Below are positions 1-24,075 of a DNA stretch of 64,000 nucleotides, one piece after another (position 1 is the first letter of the stretch; each line of letters opens with the position of its first letter). Location: NCBI GenBank assembly GCA_013399855.1, contig VXAY01004102.1, positions 454,259 to 518,258 on the forward strand, given 5' to 3'. The stretch comes from Oxyruncus cristatus. Lineage: Eukaryota; Chordata; Aves; Passeriformes; Cotingidae. The notes beneath the pieces are model-generated. The model saw only the letters and a list, made by a program, of their open reading frames with translations. It searched no databases and had not been told where the DNA came from. The position numbers and the translations under genes were made by a program.

Positions 1-10926
<10,926 letters not shown>

Positions 10927-13900
10927 TCACACACAATAGTTCATGGGAAGAACAATTGAAGGTTAGGCACACATGCTGAAAGCTCTTTTCTGTTGCAAAG
11001 GAAAGAAATCACTTCTTGTCTCAATCCACACATGAAGTAAATATTTATTTACCATTTCCACATTTTCAGATTTATTGTATTTTCTCTCCAATCTATCCTC
11101 CCCTGACAAAACCCTTTGTATCTTTCTGATACTTCTTAGAGCTTTGGAACAGATATAACAAAAATGCAATTATTGTAGTGACAACTTTTATTTGCATGTT
11201 TTAAAGAAAAGACTGTTTTGGAAAACACAGGAAGAAATCACAATCCAAATTATGAAAACTGCAGCTGGATCCAGCAACGCTTGTATCTCCCCACTTCATT
11301 TTGCAGATGCCAGTCTAGCAGGGAGCTCTGTTTGTTTCAAATTCCTATCTCACATGAAGCTGACGACTTGTGCAGTCCCAGCTCCATGGCAGACAAACTG
11401 ATATTGTGACCTTCAGTAATGAATCTCCTTATTTACATAGGCCAGTTACAGCAGTCTAAAATAGTGGACGTGTATTTCAGTGACGGCAAATCACCACACA
11501 TGTATTTCTTTTCCAATACAATTTAGAAGGATAATCCTTCTCTCAGGATGTGCATCCATGCTAAATCAGATAAGATACAGCTGTTAGCATCTGCATGACT
11601 GGAACCTGATTCCTAATCCTGTGATGTAATTACATAGTACTTCAGCAAGCATATAGACAACATTATTTCTACATTCCTCCCTCAGAGGAGAGTAATTATA
11701 CTTACTCTTCAAAGAATCCACTACGAGTGCTTTTCAAACCTCTTCTTCCTTCCTCTCTCCCTCCTTTCAGGTCACTGCTCTAATGCTAGGTTCACAGTCA
11801 CATTTTCCCTCGCAGGCACACAGTCACACTCCCCCTTGCCCTAATTAATCTTTAAAGCCAGTTCTCTGAAGAACAACGTAAAACCTAAAATAAGAGCTCA
11901 GTGCAAATACGGGCTCTAGTAAACCGACTAAAACACAGCTGGAGAAGCTAAAGCAGATTGTAACACTCTATACTACACCTCACTTTTACCTTCATCTCTA
12001 AGATAGAAAAGACAGAAAAACAGCTAAAGTAGTAGTAGAGGTACCCACTTGCAGATACAGCTGTTTCAATGGGATGGTGCCTTACACATCCTCCAAGTAG
12101 GAACCTTAACCAGTGGTCTGGGTTCTTATTAAGACTTGTACTTTTGCAACAAAAGTGATGACAATCACAATCCTAACTGATTATACCAATAAACCAAGGC
12201 AACAAGCAGTCCCACATGGCAAGTCTCAACTTCCCACATCACCTTCATTCAATTTCCCATCCTTTGACTGAGGAAGCACCACATAAATGACAGATGCACT
12301 GACCTATCCACAGAATTCTTTCTTCTAAACGTGAGAGGAGGGTACTTCCTCTCCTACCATTTCTGCAAATCATCTGTCACCTATTGCCAACAAACCTTGG
12401 ATTTGGTGGATAAGGTTTCAGCAGTGATGCAGTGAACTGTGATACTGGTTTAGAAGCATCATTAGAACCCACTGCTCCCCTTCTCGTCTTCACTTGAAAT
12501 AAAAATAAAAGGAATCCTACAGAAAATCAATAGGCACTGACCAGGCAGAGAATACAGTTTCCTCCTCTTGAGTGTTAGCATTTCAGTGTTACCATACTTA
12601 TCTAAAGACACTGGAGGGCATCTTCAGCCAGAATCTTCCCTTAGAAGCAAGTATCTTTAATACTTAATTTTAGTTTCTGAAAACACACATTGGAAGATTT
12701 TTCCAAATTCTCAGCTCCACATGGGTTGTTTTGAAATACTGAGAAGGATTTTTTAATTTATTTTATTTATTTATAACTGTAGGTATATAGATGACTCTTG
12801 TTCTGTTGTTAATGGTTCATAGGAAATTTCTGTACACCCACAGGCAGACTGGTGTTTGCAAACTCACCCTAGACATCAGGAAGCCCAGGGTTTAATTACC
12901 TGCTGTATCTGCAAGATCAGGTATTTATCCACCTAAGGGCTAACCTCTTTGCTCTTGAATAGTTCTGCTTCTACAGAACAAACAGCTAAAGTGGAGGACA
13001 TAAGGTAATTTGATCTAAGCTGTCAGCCAAAAATCCCTTTCCCTATTCCTGTAAGAAAGCTGAACATAACTTTAAAGACTGCATTGTGCTCAGTGCTGGT
13101 GTGGACCCAGGAAGAAGCATTTTTACTCAGATTTCTTTCTGCAGCTTAAAGCACACAAACTTAAGCCTGCTGTGAGGCTGTGCTGATAAGCTCAAGGTTA
13201 ATAGTTGTCCATGAGAGTAACAACGACAGATCTGTCATGCCTATCTACAGGTGCTTCATAATCACACAGAAGTCTACTTGATGTCATGTGAAATCACACA
13301 AACACAGTATGTGAGTTAACCCATGTGATGGCCTCCAGCAAAGAGAAGATCCTGAGCCTTATCATGAAGCACTGTTTTCAATGGCTTCTTTTCCTCAGAG
13401 AGATGAAACTCAAAACTGGATTAATGAGGACACATTCTTTTGATAGTGTGAAATTAAACACTTTTGAACTCTTCAAAGGCCTCAATATTTTATATTTCTG
13501 TACATGCTAGCCCTTTGTAAAGCTATACGCACTGGGTTCCAGACTGCACATCCAAAATCCTGTTGGATCAGTCCTACACCCAAAGCAAATGTAACTGTAT
13601 TCATTCCAAAAGCTTCTGTTCAGTGATTGCCCAATTCACCTGCAGTGACAGGTGTGTTTGTTTCCAGCACAGTATGATACATTTTTATACTGAAATCTGA
13701 TCTGGGCCTTTTCCGGGTTTTTGAGAGTGGTATCAATGTAAAGATTCATAGGGCTACTATGAACAGCAGGCACTGATGGGAGAGTTTCAGTCAACACCCA
13801 CCGTAAATATTCAAAATTCAGAACATTATGTCACAGCCAAAGTTATCTTTCTAAACGTTCCACCCTAGCAAATTACCCATACAAAAAAAAGAAACTTTGA

Positions 13901-14093
13901 AATATAAAACCTGTATGCAGTGTACATCTATCTTAGTTTATTCATGCATAAATAAAATATTTCACCTGGTGTAAAATGTTAATTTGCCTAGCGCTTTGTT
14001 GCCATATCACAAGGAGCATCAAGGAAGTGTTTTGTGCAGATACATAAAGAGACAGAGAACACAGCAAGCAAAGAGCAATACAGACAGCACAGC

Positions 14094-14137
14094 ATCATTA
14101 CAATATCATTACAATATCACTACATTATCATTACAAT
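14094..14137. repeat. Short degenerate tandem repeat, 11-bp unit x4
   Basis: Four units of ATCATTACAAT lie head to tail. Units 1, 2 and 4 are identical and unit 3 is ATCACTACATT. It is a small minisatellite-like expansion in intron 1. Confidence 0.8.
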
Positions 14138-16350
14138 AACTACGTTACTGTTCATCAGAGACAAAAATAATTTAGACAACAGAGAAAATGCTGTCAGTCC
14201 CTACTCAGATGTTTCCCATTCCAACACTTTTGCAATACGGGAGACACTACTTTTTGTCCCTGATTTTCATTTATTGCCCTGTCCACACCTCTAGACATGA
14301 AAGATACAGAATTAAAAGAAACTCTATTTAACACAGCTGCTAATCTTTATAAACATACCTTAAAAAGTAACAGCTTCTCTTTTAACAGAGAGCATACTGT
14401 ATTTCGTGGCTAAAAGGTAAAGACAAGTACTTAGGTCAACAGCGGCAGCGTGGTGACCAGTATCTAAGTTGAGGCACCCTTCAAAAAGCCCCAGAGGTAT
14501 CCACAAGCACCATCATACAGGGCCTCTGCAGCAGGTTGTTCCACAGACACCGATTTTGATGTCTGCGAGGTATTTGCCTTGAATTTTCCCTCTGAATCCC
14601 CTATTTCATCTTGCTACGGCAACACTTGGGTCTTATTTCCAAAATGGCTTCCAGAGAGTGGAAGTTGGAAGTGAAACATTTTTCCAGGGTTAAAAGTTGC
14701 TGTCTGTCTCCAAAATATTATTGTTTTACCAGCTTTTTTCTACACTACCACCATGTAACGTGTCTAAAGCCACAATACTTTCTACTGCAAGTCGTCAAGG
14801 TTCACGTGACCAACCCCTGTCCATCCACCATCAGCAGCATTTGAGGTTTCATTTCTTCCTGGCGGTTACCTTTTACATCATCTACAAAAGTAATCTCATT
14901 TTTCATTTTGTTTATGGTCACAACCATTCTCTTCCTTGTGATTCTGTTACATATACAGTATATATGGTGCACATTAGAAACAATTTCCTAAAAATCCACC
15001 TGACATGCCTGGCCTTTTCTCAACTGAAGTCATGTCTTCATGAAAATGATTCTCAAATCCTCACAGATTATATTTTGTTTTTTCCAATAATGAAGTAACT
15101 TTTAAAATAATTAGAAATACAACACTGAGTAAACAAGCAACTCTATTTTATCAAATAAATATCTGTTCAAAAGGTGAGTAATCATGTATCTAAACATACA
15201 TGTCTAAACGTGTCTTAGGCTTTTATCAGCTATATACATATGTATTTTAACAGGTACATAAATTCATATTCAACTGAATATGAAGAGTAAACTCTTCATT
15301 TAAACCACAAATTCCTTATGCATAAGAATAAGAAAAAAAAAATCAAGACCCCCAAGCTTACTCTGAGTCTTGAATGTTGCTCTATATTTAAACTTCTGAA
15401 CCAAAGAACAGGAAGCAATTGTTTACATCTATATGTATATAAAACACCTGTTATCACACATGGAGCTTTAAAGCAGTTTAGAGAGCAAAGGAGTAAATAG
15501 TTTTATTTTTAACACCTTTTTCAAAAATTGAAAATAATGTATTTGCTCTCCTCTGTTTTAGATGTTTCATTCTGGCCTTTAATGCAGTTGGTTTACAAGT
15601 TATAAAGTCAGAGGTAACACAGTGATGCCTTCATCAGATCTCCAAAACAATTGAGCATAGGAAACTTCTCTGCATTTCCCTCAGGTCAAGGTAGAAGTGT
15701 CTCAAAACCCAAAGTCAGAGTGATCAACTTCAATTAAAACTGCTTGGAAGGAAGAATCATAAGCCCACTCTGCTCAAGGACACAAAAACCTGCTTTCTCA
15801 GAAGCCCATCCAACTTTCTACATCACTTCAATCAACTGCTCAAGTTTACCATTCCATGGAAAAAATGGGAAAAACCTTAAATTTAAGGAATTGATTTATC
15901 TTCCCCTTTACTGCTGACCTCCACTTCACATTGATCTGCTTTCACATCATCTGTGGCACCCAACTGTTGCACAGTCTTCTATACCTCTGTTATTGGACTA
16001 TGAGGAGGACTTTCTCTGAGCAGCCTGTGAAACCTGGGTTCATTTTTGACCCATCATCACATGGCAAAGCAACTTCCAAGTTGCCAACAGAGGGGGAGGA
16101 GTTTAACTTGAGGTGGTAGAGCTCAGAAAAGGCTGATCGGTGCTGCTCTACACATATTTGTGCCAGTGAAGATTTGCTACTAGACCAGAGTGTGAATAAG
16201 AGCGACAAAAATAAATTATCTGTGGTTGGGAGTAAAGTGAAAGAACCAAACTGGAGAGTAACTGAACTCAAGTAGATTCCTATTCCTATTGCATGTCTCA
16301 AAAATTATTAGTTTTGTCTCTGGTTTTATTCTTTTACCTGCAATTCACCA

Positions 16351-16400
16351 TATATATATATATATAAAATATGTGTGTGTATATATATTTATTTAATAAT
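16351..16400. repeat. TA/TG-rich low-complexity tract
   Basis: A (TA) run from 16351 is followed by TGTGTGTG and a second ATATATAT stretch. It is simple-sequence DNA and a likely length polymorphism. Confidence 0.75.
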
Positions 16401-16750
16401 ATAATACAGTAATATCTATAGGCACACATTTAAATTTTACTGTAAGACCTGACTGTCTGGTAACTTTCATTTAACTAGACTCATGCAAATACAGAAATCC
16501 CAGGTCAGCTTTCATTCTGGGCTTGTTTCACTTCCCACATCTTGTTTTGGCACTTGAGACCAGCTAGAGGAACTTAAGCAGTTTGTTCTTCCCTTGCCTT
16601 TCTGCTAAAGGGTTATCTATGTCTTAGTCAATCCTTGCCTTGTGTATTTTAATATCTTTTTAAATTTAGCTTATTTCTGTAGGTCTGGATCATATCATCT
16701 CTATGTCTCCCAAACAGAATTTAGCCCTTGTATGATACATATATACATGG

Positions 16751-16753
<3 letters not shown>

Positions 16754-16791
<38 letters not shown>
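16754..16791. repeat. (AC)19 microsatellite
   Basis: An uninterrupted AC dinucleotide run of 38 bases lies in LYN intron 1. Its purity and length make it likely to be polymorphic. Confidence 0.97.
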
Positions 16792-16793
<2 letters not shown>

Positions 16794-17399
16794 GCACTGC
16801 ATATAAAAAGAAGAATGGATAACCTGAATCTACTCAGTGTTTAACTAGGACAGACTTGTCCTGTGTAGGCTCCCACTGCTCTCATGATGTGAGGAGCACT
16901 AGCCCAGGTGGCAGCATTTTTAAAAAAGGAATAATAATGGGGAATTCTTTTAACTGCTTCAATCTTTTTTTGTGGAAAAGGTGAGACAAGCTAAAACAAT
17001 ACTTTGACATACGTATCTATATAAACAGGCAAGGAAGAGAAATAAGTTAATCTCCAGTGCAACCAACACTACGGTAGTGCAAAAGTCTGCAACAAGCACG
17101 TTACTGTAGAATTTCCTCAAACTTAGTCTCATTTAAGTCAAACACTGCAAAGGTGCATGCTATCAGAGCAAGATCACCCAGCTATCTAGTTTATGATCCA
17201 TGATTAGAGCAAATGACCAAAAATTACTTTCTGAGAAAGACAGACCTGTTCTGAGCAGTGCAATCACATCATACAAGCTCAGAAGCGAGTTTACCATGCT
17301 CCTTTTTTAGAGAGGTTAACGGGTAATGGTGCAGAAGAACAAAATATTGCTGAAAGGTTTCAGAACCTCATTCCACTTGGCTTAGAAGCTGTCTCATAA

Positions 17400-17650
17400 T
17401 TCCCAGTCTTAAGCACATTTTGGGGACAGTAACGGCATTTAGCCCTTCATCCTCTTGGGCGACTGAGAAGTTACATCTTTCTTAGCCTCTTCTCTAGGCT
17501 TTAAAGACCAAACCCTCTCAGTCTTTTCCACTTCCACTGATTATCCTAGCAGCCCTTCTCTACATCTGTTCCACTTTGAACTCATTCCTCTAAAGGACAA
17601 GAGGCTGGAGCTGGCCAGGTGTTCCAAGATGACTTTCAGCAGTGCCTTGA
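17400..17650 (-). mobile_element. Probable ancient CR1-like LINE fragment
   Basis: The plus strand has the order of landmarks expected for a reversed CR1 C-terminal region: TTCTCTAGGCTTTAAAGACC (compare 'TCTAGGCTGAACAACCC'), a segment like 'CAGCCCTTCTCTACATCTGT', then a 'GAGCTGGCCAGGTGTTCCA' stretch. Divergence is high, so this rests on pattern order rather than long identity. Related-looking sequence may continue to about 17950. Confidence 0.4.
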
Positions 17651-18644
17651 AGCAAATAGCATTACTACTTCTTCCATCTACAGAAATACATTACCAAGAT
17701 GTATATATATATTTCAGAAATTACTTTATTATTTTCACACTTTCATCGCACTAGGTTTTCACAATCATTTGGTGATCCAATAAGAAATCCAGGTTTGTCT
17801 CATTTTTCATAATGACAAACTGTTGTCACAAGAGACTTGCATATCTCCAGTGGCATTACCTTACACTCCGGTATTAAATTTCTCCCCATTTTTTTGCCAG
17901 ACTACTCGTTCTGCACAATATTCTCAGCCACCTGTGTGTTTCTAATGCCTCTTAATATCACAAGGGGACCCTTATTTTTTCATTGCAAATGAAAGTATTT
18001 TAAAAAAGTCTCAATGTAATGCTAATGTAACAGGCAACAGACAGTGGTCCTGCCAAAAGTTTGGGGAAGCGCAGCAGACAGGAACCACTACCCTGTTCAG
18101 CTTCTTTCACAATTCCTTCCTTAGCAATTGTGACCAAGACAAATTCTACTTTGGCCATGCTATCTCAGATTATTTTTTTATGCTTTCCTATATCAGTCAT
18201 AGAAGGTATCATCCTATCACCTTCATGCTCCCGAACACTTGCATTCCTACCACAGTTACAAATCCATCACATTTCTACTTCCTCTGCAACACTCAGTTTT
18301 AAGCCCTGCACCAGTAGTTCTCCTCCTCCTCTTCAGAGCCCTGATTAATGCACAAATATCTCAGTCCAATTAAACCAATCTGTGTTAGCAGACACCATTC
18401 TTGAATCCATTACAAAGGTGACTACTGTTCTCATTGAAATTCTCATCATCCAGTTCTCCACCCTTCGGTGACCTGTCTTCCTTTCCCACATTTGCCTTCA
18501 TATTGAAATCAGGGGTTAGGACTCTGCAACATTCATAATTCAAGTCCACTTCCTAATTTAAATAATTCTAAAATAAAAATTCAAGTTATAACAGGGCAAA
18601 ATAGTGTGCTGCCATACAACAATAGGGGAAGTGGACTGTGCATT

Positions 18645-19062
18645 AGAATCATAGAATGGTTTGGGTTGGAAGGGACCTTAAAGGTCATCTAGTTCCAAGC
18701 CCCTGCCATGGGCAGGGACATCTTTCACTAGACCAGGTTACTTGGAATCCTGTCCAGCCTGGACTAGAACACTTCCAGGAATGGGACACCCTCAGCTTCT
18801 CTGGGCAACCTGGTCCAGTGCCTCAATGCCTTCACAGTAAACAATTTCTCCCTAATATGTAATCTAAACCTACTCTCTTTCAGTTTCAATCCCTTCCCCC
18901 TTGTCCTGTCACTACATGCTTGTGTAAAAAGTCCCTCTCCAGCTCTCTTGCAGGTTCTCTCTAGGTACTGGAAGGCTGCTCCAAGGTCTCCCTGGAGCCT
19001 TCTCTTTTCTAGGCTCAACAACCCCACCTCAGCCTGTCTTCACAGGAGAGTGCATCCAGCAG
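18645..19062 (-). mobile_element. CR1 LINE 3'-end fragment
   Basis: The left end is the classic reversed CR1 3' terminus (AATCATAGAATGGTTTGGGT, then TGGAAGGGACCTTAAAGG). It continues through CATGGGCAGGGACATC, CTTCTCTGGGCAACCTGGT and the ORF2 C-terminus. On the minus strand a residual frame reads FRLHIREKLFTVKALRHWTR and LEKRRLQGDLGAAFQYLE, the conserved C-terminal CR1 ORF2 region. Sense is minus; the 5' end is truncated at about 19062. Confidence 0.93.
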
Positions 19063-19228
19063 AAACCCCCAACAGCTGATGTAAGAACAGCTGACAAAAG
19101 AACATAAGGAAACTTTTGGTCAGATAAGATATCTGGATTTGCCGTATTCATGCTGCATTGATGTGTTTCTGGAATAGGCAGAGCCATTCTGAGCAGCACA
19201 ATCAGATGGTATAACGAGAAACCTTTTC

Positions 19229-19275
19229 CCCTTTTTTACACTTTTTTTTTTAATTATTTTTTTTTCTTTTTTACT
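19229..19275. repeat. T-rich low-complexity tract
   Basis: Several T runs are interrupted by single A or C bases. It is low-complexity sequence in intron 1. A comparable A-rich tract lies at about 19719-19740. Confidence 0.7.
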
Positions 19276-21716
19276 TACTAGGTCAGGTTCTTTAGTGATG
19301 CAATAACCAACATTAATTGGCATATTATTATACTAAATGGCAAATAACTGACTTAAGTTATCACCTCTCAAACTTCCAAGTGTGAAGTGATCCAACACAG
19401 CTATATAGAAATGAGGTGTGGTCAGGGGTGGTTTACAGATTACGTACTTCCCTGCACACCCTTTGTAACAGGAGTGCTTTGGTAAAACTAACTGTATTCA
19501 GTGTTCAGCTAAACGATACACAATATTTGTTTGAGCTCATAAATGATGGCATAACACATACAGTAGATATCATCATAGTTGATGACATGAAAGGTAGCTC
19601 TAACAGGGGTGGGGAGCTTTGACCAAGAAAGAAGCACCTTCTACTTTTCTGTAAATCCATTACGGTTTTGTCTAGATTAGTCAAAAGCTTGGTTTCATGC
19701 AGGAATAATGGCAGTGGTTAAAAAAAAAAGAAAAAAAAAGGAAATAAAAAATCAGAAAGAAACACTGAGAATAACTAATGTCATTGTAGCGGTATAATAC
19801 TGTGATAATCCTTTCAGAAGGATGAAAATAAAATTCTGAAACAAAACATTACATTGAAATGAAACAGAATTTGTACAAACTACTCACTCTTGTTTATTCA
19901 ATTTAAGAAAAAAAAAAAACCCAAAACACAAGTAAGTTAGTTCACACAAGATTGTAATTTTGTTAACATTGTATAATAGACTTTAAATATTATGAAAATG
20001 TTCCAGATTCATGTAGTCAGTATTTTTGGCATTAATTTTAAACCGAGTCTTACATTAAACTAACATCTGTTTTCTGACCTTATAATACTCTCTTCATTTT
20101 ATTACAATAATTTGCCTCAACTGCATCCTCCAGAATTTTGAATCAATATCAACAATGAATTAATTCACTTTGCCAGCCCTCAGGCAACCACATCTTCCAT
20201 TTCCTCCATTTTTTTTCCACTGTACTATATCTTTTGAAGATAGGGGAAAAGGTCAAATAACATCTTAGTTTGACCTAACAGAATAAATACCTCTATCAAA
20301 TTCTTGAAAAGGATCATATGACATGGAACAGAAAAATTGTACCAATATGTTAACCAACTTAAAGTGAAGGTTCCCAAAATACTTTAAAGACTTAAAGGTG
20401 TCATGCAAACTATAAGTAAAAATGTCATTTTCTTGACTCATAAAAACGCTCAGTAATGACAAACAGTAATGACAACCATATAACCAAATACACATTTCCA
20501 GATGAGAATTTGGCCAAACCACTACACTGAAGAGGATCAACATTTTTCCTAACTATTAGGAAGTGTGTCACTCCAGCTAGCAAACCCCAAGAACTATGTC
20601 TACATTCCAAGCTGAGTGCATCCATGACTCACATAATTTTTTTTCAGATTTAAATTGATTATTTTGGTGCAATAATGGCAGTGTGCTAAAGTTTCAGCAG
20701 TCTAGGATTTGCCCTGAGCTTTATGTATGTCCATGTCTTGCAGTAGGATAAGGATCCTTCTCCCCTCCCTTTTTAACAACTAGAGCAATAACTGAGGCAT
20801 AGGAAAACAAGAAACTACCCATAAAAACAACAAGGTGTTGGAGTGAGGTCCAGGAGTAGCCCAAAGATCTTCATTCTCATCACAAATGACATGACAGAAG
20901 GATAGGACAAGCTTCACACTGTTCCTTTGGAGAACGCAGATCTCAGAACTATCCTTCTTCACACCCAGCAGTACTTACCTAGTTCTTCACCCTCCCTTTC
21001 TTTACACACAAACACTTTGCCTCCCAAAACAAGGTGTAGTTGAGAGGAGCTTCTACATCAGTCCAAAGGCCTGGTTCATACCCACAGTGGCTTTACACAG
21101 GTGTTGATTTCAGTACATTGATCAATGTACTTAAAACCAAAGGGCCAGCCACACAAACAAATCACCCTGAGTAACAAGTGCTCCTGCATGAGCTGCTGTG
21201 CAGTGTCTGCGTTTACCACGTGACACATGAAAGAGAAATGAGAGTTTCTCCTTGTTTACACTGAGACTCAAAAGACAACAAGGGACGAAGCGAGCAACTT
21301 GCTAACGTATAGTGAGTTTGGGGAATCATCACCAGGCTGTACTCCAACTAGCTTTTCAGCTGAAATGTGTTACTCTGTCCTCTCCAGAAGGTGCAAAGGA
21401 AGGTCTATTTGCAGGTAGCAGCTGATACTTGAAATCTTTGTCTCATTCAAGCAAGGGAGCATAATGCTCAACATCCTCACGCCCAGACAAATGCATTGAC
21501 AGGACGTTTGTTGAGTGAATATTAACAGCTACTATGACTAAGGGGAGAGGATGGTTATTTATGAATGTGGCCTTCAACTAGTTAAAGATGCTGCTGGCAA
21601 TGAAGAGCATTTTGCAGATGTGATCTCTTGCTTTCAGGTGTGCCTGTATTTCAAACCCACTGCTATACTGTAAATAGAATGCAAAGATTGTGAAGACCAT
21701 GAAATTATCACAACAT

Positions 21717-22508
21717 AGAATCATAGAACTGTTAAGGTTGGAAAAGACATCTGAGATCATTGAGTCCAAATCATGTCTTCAAGTGCCACATTTAGAGGTA
21801 TTTTGAACACCTCCAGGGATGGAGAGTCTAACACTGCCCTAGGCAGCCTGGTCTAACACCTGACCACCTTTTCAGTGAGGAAATTTTTCCTAATATCAAA
21901 TCTAAGTCTCCTCTGGCACAACATGAGCCAATTTCCTCTTGTTGTTTGGAAGAAGAGATCCACCCCTGCTTCATACAACCTCCTTTTCAGTAGTTATAGA
22001 GAGTGATAATGTCTCCCCTGAGCCTCCTTTTCTTCAAACTAAACAAACCAAGTTCCCTGTGCCACTCTTCATCAGATTTATGCTCCAATCCCTTCTCCAG
22101 CTTCGTTGCCCTTCTCTGGACACACTCCAGCATCTCAGTGGCTTTCCTGTAGTGCGGGGCCCAGAACTGAACACAGGACTTGAGGTGCAGCCTCACCACT
22201 GTCATGTACAGGGGGATGATCACTTCTCTGGGCCTGCTGACCACACTATTTCTGATACAAGCCAGGATGCCATTGGCTTTCTTAGTCACCTGAGCACACT
22301 GCTGGCTCATGGTCAGCAGCTGTCACCCAGCACCCCCAGGTCCTTTTCTTCCAGACAGTGCTCAAGCCACTTTGCCCCCAGCCTGTAGTGCAGCATGGGG
22401 TTGTTGTGACCCAAGGGCAGTACCTGGCATTTGGTCTTATTGAATCTCATATGATTTGCCACAACCCATTGATCCGGCCTACCCAAATCCCTCAACAAGC
22501 CAATGAAA
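21717..22508 (-). mobile_element. CR1 LINE 3' fragment (about 0.8 kb) with decayed ORF2 C-terminus
   Basis: The plus-strand left end is AATCATAGAACTGTTAAGGT, then TGGAAAAGACATCTGAG, the reversed 3' end of a CR1 subfamily different from the copy at 18645. On the minus strand frames read [20 protein letters not shown] and [19 protein letters not shown], then [20 protein letters not shown], all typical of the CR1 ORF2 C-terminus. Frames are interrupted, so this is a dead 5'-truncated copy with sense on the minus strand. Confidence 0.93.
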
Positions 22509-24041
22509 ACATAATGGATGACAGAAAATTCACAGCCAGCGAGTCCTAATGAAGGTTTTGAGGGTGGACTCATAGAAAGTATACCACTTCTCCTTTGGGT
22601 TCATCTTCTGTTTTCAGCATGTTTAATAAAAGAGAGAAATGGGGAGCAGAACAGAAATGTACTTTAGGTTTGGGTTTTTTTCAAATTCCATCAACTAGGT
22701 ATAACCAGGGAATAAACCAATTATTATAAACCTTACCTGGTTTTATGCATTCTACAATCTGCTTTCAACACGGACTGAGACAGTTATGACTGAATCAGTG
22801 CAGAATGACTTCTGTGTCAATGGATCCTAACTATGTAATAGCCTTGTCATTTTGTAACTCGTATTACTTTGCAACATGCTGCATTTACCTTTCCACTCCA
22901 TCAGTTAGAGAGCTTCTTCAGCTGCTGTCACCTCCATGTTTGAATGCTGATACATACTCATGACCAAACTTCCAACTAAAACATAGCATTGTTTTTATAA
23001 TAGCACAGTATTATGTCTTGAGCACATGTCTAAAGCACTGAACTTCACAAAAGAAAAAAAGACTTTTTTTTTTCACTATTTCAAACAGCAGTATACACTT
23101 GAGTCGCAAAAAAAGTTACTTCTCCAGCAGACTGTATTTCATTAGCTGTACGGCACTAGATACAGACAGAAGAACCCTCCTGAAACACAGGACATTCTAC
23201 TGGAGTATGTAACACGGACTCCAGAATGAATTCTACGCTCAGATGAAAATTTGGGGTTAAATCATTCATGCTGACGGTGAGCTAACACTCAGAGCTCACT
23301 TCCTCCTCGAAGCTGGCAAACCTAGGATGAGTTTCCTTAAGTCACAAGAGGAAGTTGCCATAGTTCTTGAAAAAAAAATAAATAAATCAGACAGTGTCAA
23401 ATCTGGTGCCAGTAAATTACACTAGCAGAAATGAAATTCTGTGCTGTTTAATCTTCACAGGGATAGTAGAACAACATTCAGCACTAACTATGTAAGTATC
23501 CTTGGGAGGAACCACCTTGTCTTGTTCTCACTAATCTTGAGTAGCAGAACGTCCCTTAACTTCAGGGATATAAGAACATCCTCCAGGTTCTGGCACTTCA
23601 CAAAAGTCTATTCATAACTTGTTTATTTTACTTAATTTTAAATTCTATGTTAATTATATTCCTTCAAGGGCATCAATCTAAACCTGGCACGTACCAGTTG
23701 ATTTCTGGCCCAGCTTAGTAAACTGTTTCAAGCAACTGTAGTAATTTCGCATACATGTAGAGACACCAAAGGATATCATCTGAACCAACAGTTTGCTGCA
23801 AACATGATAAATAGAACTAAAAGAGCTATATGATAATCTAAAAACATTCAAAAATTGCTTAAGTCCTTGACACTGGAGGGTTTTTTTTTAACAGATACAA
23901 GTACACTTCACTTAAGTCTAGCAAACATATCCCAAGAGACAGCAAAATTTCATCAATTCAGATCTGAAAGCCAGAATCACACTCTAGCTAAAGTCTTGTA
24001 AACTACATGTTCAAGCTGGGGTGACAGTAAGAGCGTAAAAC

Positions 24042-24075
24042 GAAATACGTCACTGAAGGAAATACGTCGCTGAAG
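24042..24075. repeat. 17-bp tandem duplication
   Basis: GAAATACGTCACTGAAG is followed immediately by GAAATACGTCGCTGAAG, with one mismatch. Two CG dinucleotides sit in an otherwise CpG-poor region. Confidence 0.9.

Noticed and set aside
21939..22388. 149-codon plus-strand open frame
   Set aside because: It is antisense to the CR1 at 21717-22508. The conserved protein sequence is in the minus-strand frames.
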